A program made the translations under genes and the position numbers. A stretch of 64,000 nucleotides of DNA from Flaccisagitta enflata (lineage: Eukaryota > Chaetognatha > Sagittoidea > Aphragmophora): positions 97,464,001-97,528,000 of the forward strand of contig OZ231127.1 of NCBI GenBank assembly GCA_965153355.1, written 5' to 3'. The notes below the pieces were generated by a model, which was not told the DNA's origin, searched no databases, and worked only from the letters and a program-made list of their open reading frames with translations. Shown here piece after piece: positions 63,025 through 64,000 of the stretch. Position 1 is the stretch's first letter. Each line of letters begins with the position of its first letter.

Positions 63025-63729
63025 GATCTCTCTCTCTCTCTCATCAGTCCACTTACCAAAGCTGCAGCTCTCCACGTCCTCTTCCAGATCTCTGTCGTAT
63101 CTTTTCTTGTATTCTGCCTGTTTTTAAAGCAAAAGCAGAATACATACAATAGGGGGCGTGTTTCAAGTGATGGCAAGAATCTCGATTCTTCCCGCCAAAC
63201 GCATTTTCAGCGTGAACACACACTCAAGAATTTCAACCGCCCCATGAGCGAGTGAGCAAAGTGAGTGAGCAAGCCCCTTGACTGGAGCAACTGAGCAAAG
63301 CAAGCGTTGTGTAGTGGAGCGCTGCGGAGCGAGTGAGCAGTGGGAGCGAATAAACATAGCGAGCGACCAAGTGGCTAGTTAGAGACTTAATAGTCGGTTA
63401 CTAGAAACCCACCTTTAGGGTGTGTTTCTAGTGAAGATGAAAAACGCATTTGTTCTCGTTGAACGCGTTAACAGCGTGAACACATATTCAAGAATTTCAA
63501 CTGTCCCACGTGGGAGTGAGTGAAGTGAGTGAGCGAGCCCATGAACGGAGCCAGCAAGCGAAGTGAGCGAGTGAAGTGAGCAGTGCGAGTGAACGAATGT
63601 AGCAGGCAACCGAGTGGCCCTTTCAAAACGCGATTGTCTTTGACTAGAAACCCACCTTTACTTTTGCAATGTCTTTGGCATCAAGAGGAGCCAGAATATC
63701 AATGAACCTCCTGTTCTTGAACCCCAAGG
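54955..63729 (-). CDS. annexin, C-terminal half (seven exons)
   Basis: Annexins bind acidic phospholipid membranes through calcium. Seven exons join in perfect phase: 63662-63729 (GFKNRRFIDILAPLDAKDIA), 63057-63117 (AEYKKRYDRDLEEDVESCSF), 61949-62023 (GNTDKTLVAILNEGRPSDND), 59092-59210 (AKKEAKILYEAGQGQWGTET), 58640-58734 (EYNKQREGTDIETALQEELS), 56920-57040 (a repeat with AGFGTDDNRLIYTLI) and 54955-55077 (DIKKKYEQLYRN..., DTSGDYRKALMAII, stop TGA). They cover the end of repeat 2 and all of repeats 3 and 4. G-x-GT and distal acidic residues for type II calcium sites are visible in repeat 4. The N-terminus lies beyond 64000. All junctions are GT-AG and no frame break is seen. Two junctions have become tandem arrays (55021 and 58270). 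A MITE abuts the donor of exon 63662-63729. Confidence 0.9.
55021..55668 (-). repeat. 80-bp array carrying an annexin splice acceptor and exon piece, 8 copies
   Basis: Each unit on the minus strand holds an acceptor (TTCTTATCTACTTCAG) and the first 57 bases of the last annexin exon (19 codons, DIKKKYEQLYRNTLAVDVD). Units start at 55021, 55101, 55181, 55263, 55343, 55423, 55507 and about 55588. The first is continuous with the real exon end. Units 1-3 and 4-6 share the same series of variants (CCGCC/TGAAG, CCGTC/TGATG, CCGCC with longer T run), so a 242-bp three-unit block was itself duplicated. Unit 8 is the most diverged. Confidence 0.92.
56548..56693. mobile_element. CTAGT-TIR MITE, short form, 146 bp
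   Basis: Starts AGGGCGTGTTTCTAGTGAAG and ends TTTGACTAGAAACTCCCCCT; the ends are inverted repeats over about 18 bases. The body has CGTTTACATTGTGAACACAT and TTTCAACCGTCCCACGAG. It is an internally deleted relative of the copies at 63152 and 63413. Foldback-type minisatellite decays lie on both sides (56350-56540, 56700-56830). Confidence 0.75.
57118..57640. repeat. T-rich low complexity (TTCATTTT)
   Basis: Irregular TTCATTTTT and TTGTTCATT units within an annexin intron. Open frames are compositional. Confidence 0.7.
58270..58660 (-). repeat. 89-bp array carrying an annexin splice donor and exon end
   Basis: Units begin at 58321, 58410, 58499 and 58588 (ACTTGGAAGTACACTG), with a diverged fifth piece from about 58232. 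On the minus strand each unit contains AAATACAG, then the last 20 bases of the 58640-58734 exon (TTGTACCTCGCCATAGCCAG), then the donor GTAATG. The 58588 unit runs into the true exon. Each unit therefore looks like a 20-base micro-exon bordered by AG and GT. Confidence 0.92.
58874..59057 (+). repeat. hairpin-end repeat in an annexin intron
   Basis: TAGGCCAAATGCACGGCTAC, GGGCCGGAGCAGTA, a CAACCAACCAATGG core, and GCACGCAACTAAAA. The terminal hairpin is degraded. Confidence 0.65.
59367..60374. mobile_element. 1-kb near-complete inverted repeat (foldback element)
   Basis: The left arm starts with an A run, then TGGACCCATCCCAGATTTTT and GCACAGGGGACCT. The right arm is its inverse to a T run at 60374. 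Pairing continues through the interior (TTCATTTTGACC, AAACTGTTCC, GCAAAACCGCAATATGCAAA) to a loop at about 59842-59905. Arms of about 470 bases are mostly complementary. No coding capacity; no target duplication identified. Confidence 0.85.
60476..60682 (+). repeat. hairpin-end repeat, full length
   Basis: AAGGCCAGATATACAGCCAC, AGTTGCGGACGGGTGGGCAG, a (GGAC/GACC)n core, and ATTTGCG-TGTC-CGCAACT followed by AAAA. Confidence 0.8.
60774..60890 (+). repeat. foldback-family head fragment
   Basis: TAGTCGCAAAAGCATTAGATG, GGTCAGCGGTGCCCGTTGCC, GGGGCAGTGGCATCAAAAAG, CCGATGACCTATGC. It gives the order of the outer modules of the family. Confidence 0.65.
61000..61215. repeat. 111-bp tandem duplication
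   Basis: TCACTATCAAGAAATTCTTC at 61000 and again at 61111, each followed by matching sequence to AATTTAAACATCGAT. Confidence 0.9.
61424..61855. mobile_element. foldback element, GACCTATGC subtype, decayed
   Basis: Left GGGGCTGCCGGCCCCCCCTG, GACCTATGCTG. Right GTAAAAGCATAGGTCATTGG, CCCCGGAGGGGCTGCTGC. Interior GGCTGGGATTTGAGCCT-type units. Only the end blocks still pair well. Confidence 0.65.
62041..62715. repeat. about 109-bp array built on a MITE end, about 6 copies
   Basis: Each unit has GGCGTGTTTACAGTGATGAC, AACAAACGCGTTTGTTTCC and GTCTCTATCTTTGTCTCATT. The first part matches the left end of the CTAGT-TIR MITE. The second part is shared with the 63-bp array at 43965. The fourth and fifth units are truncated. 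Confidence 0.85.
62955..63040. repeat. (CT)n microsatellite
   Basis: CT repeat ending just inside the intron 3' of the annexin exon 63057-63117, about 10 bases from its donor. Confidence 0.95.
63152..63412. mobile_element. CTAGT-TIR MITE, copy adjacent to the next
   Basis: GGGGGCGTGTTTCAAGTGATG at the left and TTACTAGAAACCCACC at the right. The body has AAACGCATTTTCAGCGTGAA, TTTCAACCGCCCCATGAG and many GAGTGAGCAAAG motifs. Confidence 0.75.
63413..63656. mobile_element. CTAGT-TIR MITE, flush with an annexin splice donor
   Basis: Starts GGGTGTGTTTCTAGTGAAG and ends TTTGACTAGAAACCCACC, with TTTA on both outer sides. On the minus strand its outer end begins about five bases after the exon boundary (donor GTAAAG followed at once by GTGGGTTTCTAGTC). 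Confidence 0.8.
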
Positions 63730-64000
63730 CTGTGAATGAATCAAGGAATCAATTTTTCAATCAATTAATCAACCAATCAATCAATCATTCAATTAATCAA
63801 TCATTCAATTAATCAATCAATCTATACATAAGACTGTGGCCACTGGCCATGAAGGCAATAATTAGGGTATCAACTTGGGTCAAAATGGAAATCATGTATG
63901 AGTGAAAATAGAAAAAGTAGTTAATAAAAGTGATTGAGATGAGCAAAATTTGCACCCAAAAACTCAGATAAAGCTCATACTACTGAAGTAGATATACTGA
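63730..64000. other. annexin intron; AATC-rich repeat
   Basis: (AATCAATC)-type low complexity at 63740-63830. No further annexin exon is recognised before the window ends. Confidence 0.5.

Overview
This is nuclear DNA of a repeat-rich eukaryote, almost certainly an invertebrate animal. I see multi-exon genes with GT-AG introns, an annexin, a TRAF-type adaptor with a MATH domain, a HELQ-type helicase, and a BEL/Pao retrotransposon (a metazoan lineage). I cannot name the species. There are no prokaryotic features.

Layout. 1-4.2 kb: minus-strand charged hypothetical coding blocks. 4.3-6.4 kb: a TRAF2/TRAF1-like gene (minus). 6.7-9.5 kb: an intronless HELQ-like helicase (minus). 10.2-12.3 kb: an unrecognised charged protein (minus), flanked by a 260-bp direct repeat. 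12.4-17.6 kb: satellites and foldback elements. 17.8-19.5 kb: a putative secretory-pathway gene with a signal peptide, discoidin-like exons and a C-terminal KDEL (minus). 19.7-24.1 kb: repeats. 24.2-32.7 kb: a long split gene for a transposase-like protein (minus), whose introns hold many repeats; an orphan aldo-keto reductase first exon lies inside it on the plus strand. 36.3-42.6 kb: a BEL/Pao element with intact gag and no recognisable pol, inserted into an older MITE. 43.4-53.5 kb: a satellite and segmental-duplication block with nested transposons. 55.0-63.7 kb: the 3' half of an annexin gene (minus; seven phase-compatible exons). Two of its splice junctions have been amplified into tandem arrays.

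The most unusual material is (i) the two annexin arrays that multiply a splice acceptor and a splice donor; (ii) two abundant dispersed repeat families that I cannot assign: a foldback family with minisatellite arms, and a family with a GAC-rich microsatellite core and a terminal hairpin whose stem sequence changes while pairing is kept; (iii) a 1242-bp higher-order repeat interrupted by a hAT and a TA-flanked MITE; (iv) recurrent frame breaks and in-frame UAA/UAG codons in the HELQ/TRAF region, next to intact annexin and gag frames. For (iv), decay, assembly error and unusual decoding cannot be separated from this sequence alone.

The genes look unrelated in function (DNA repair, immune signalling, membrane binding, ER lumen). 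I see no operon-like cooperation. What links them is repeat-driven remodelling of a shared region.
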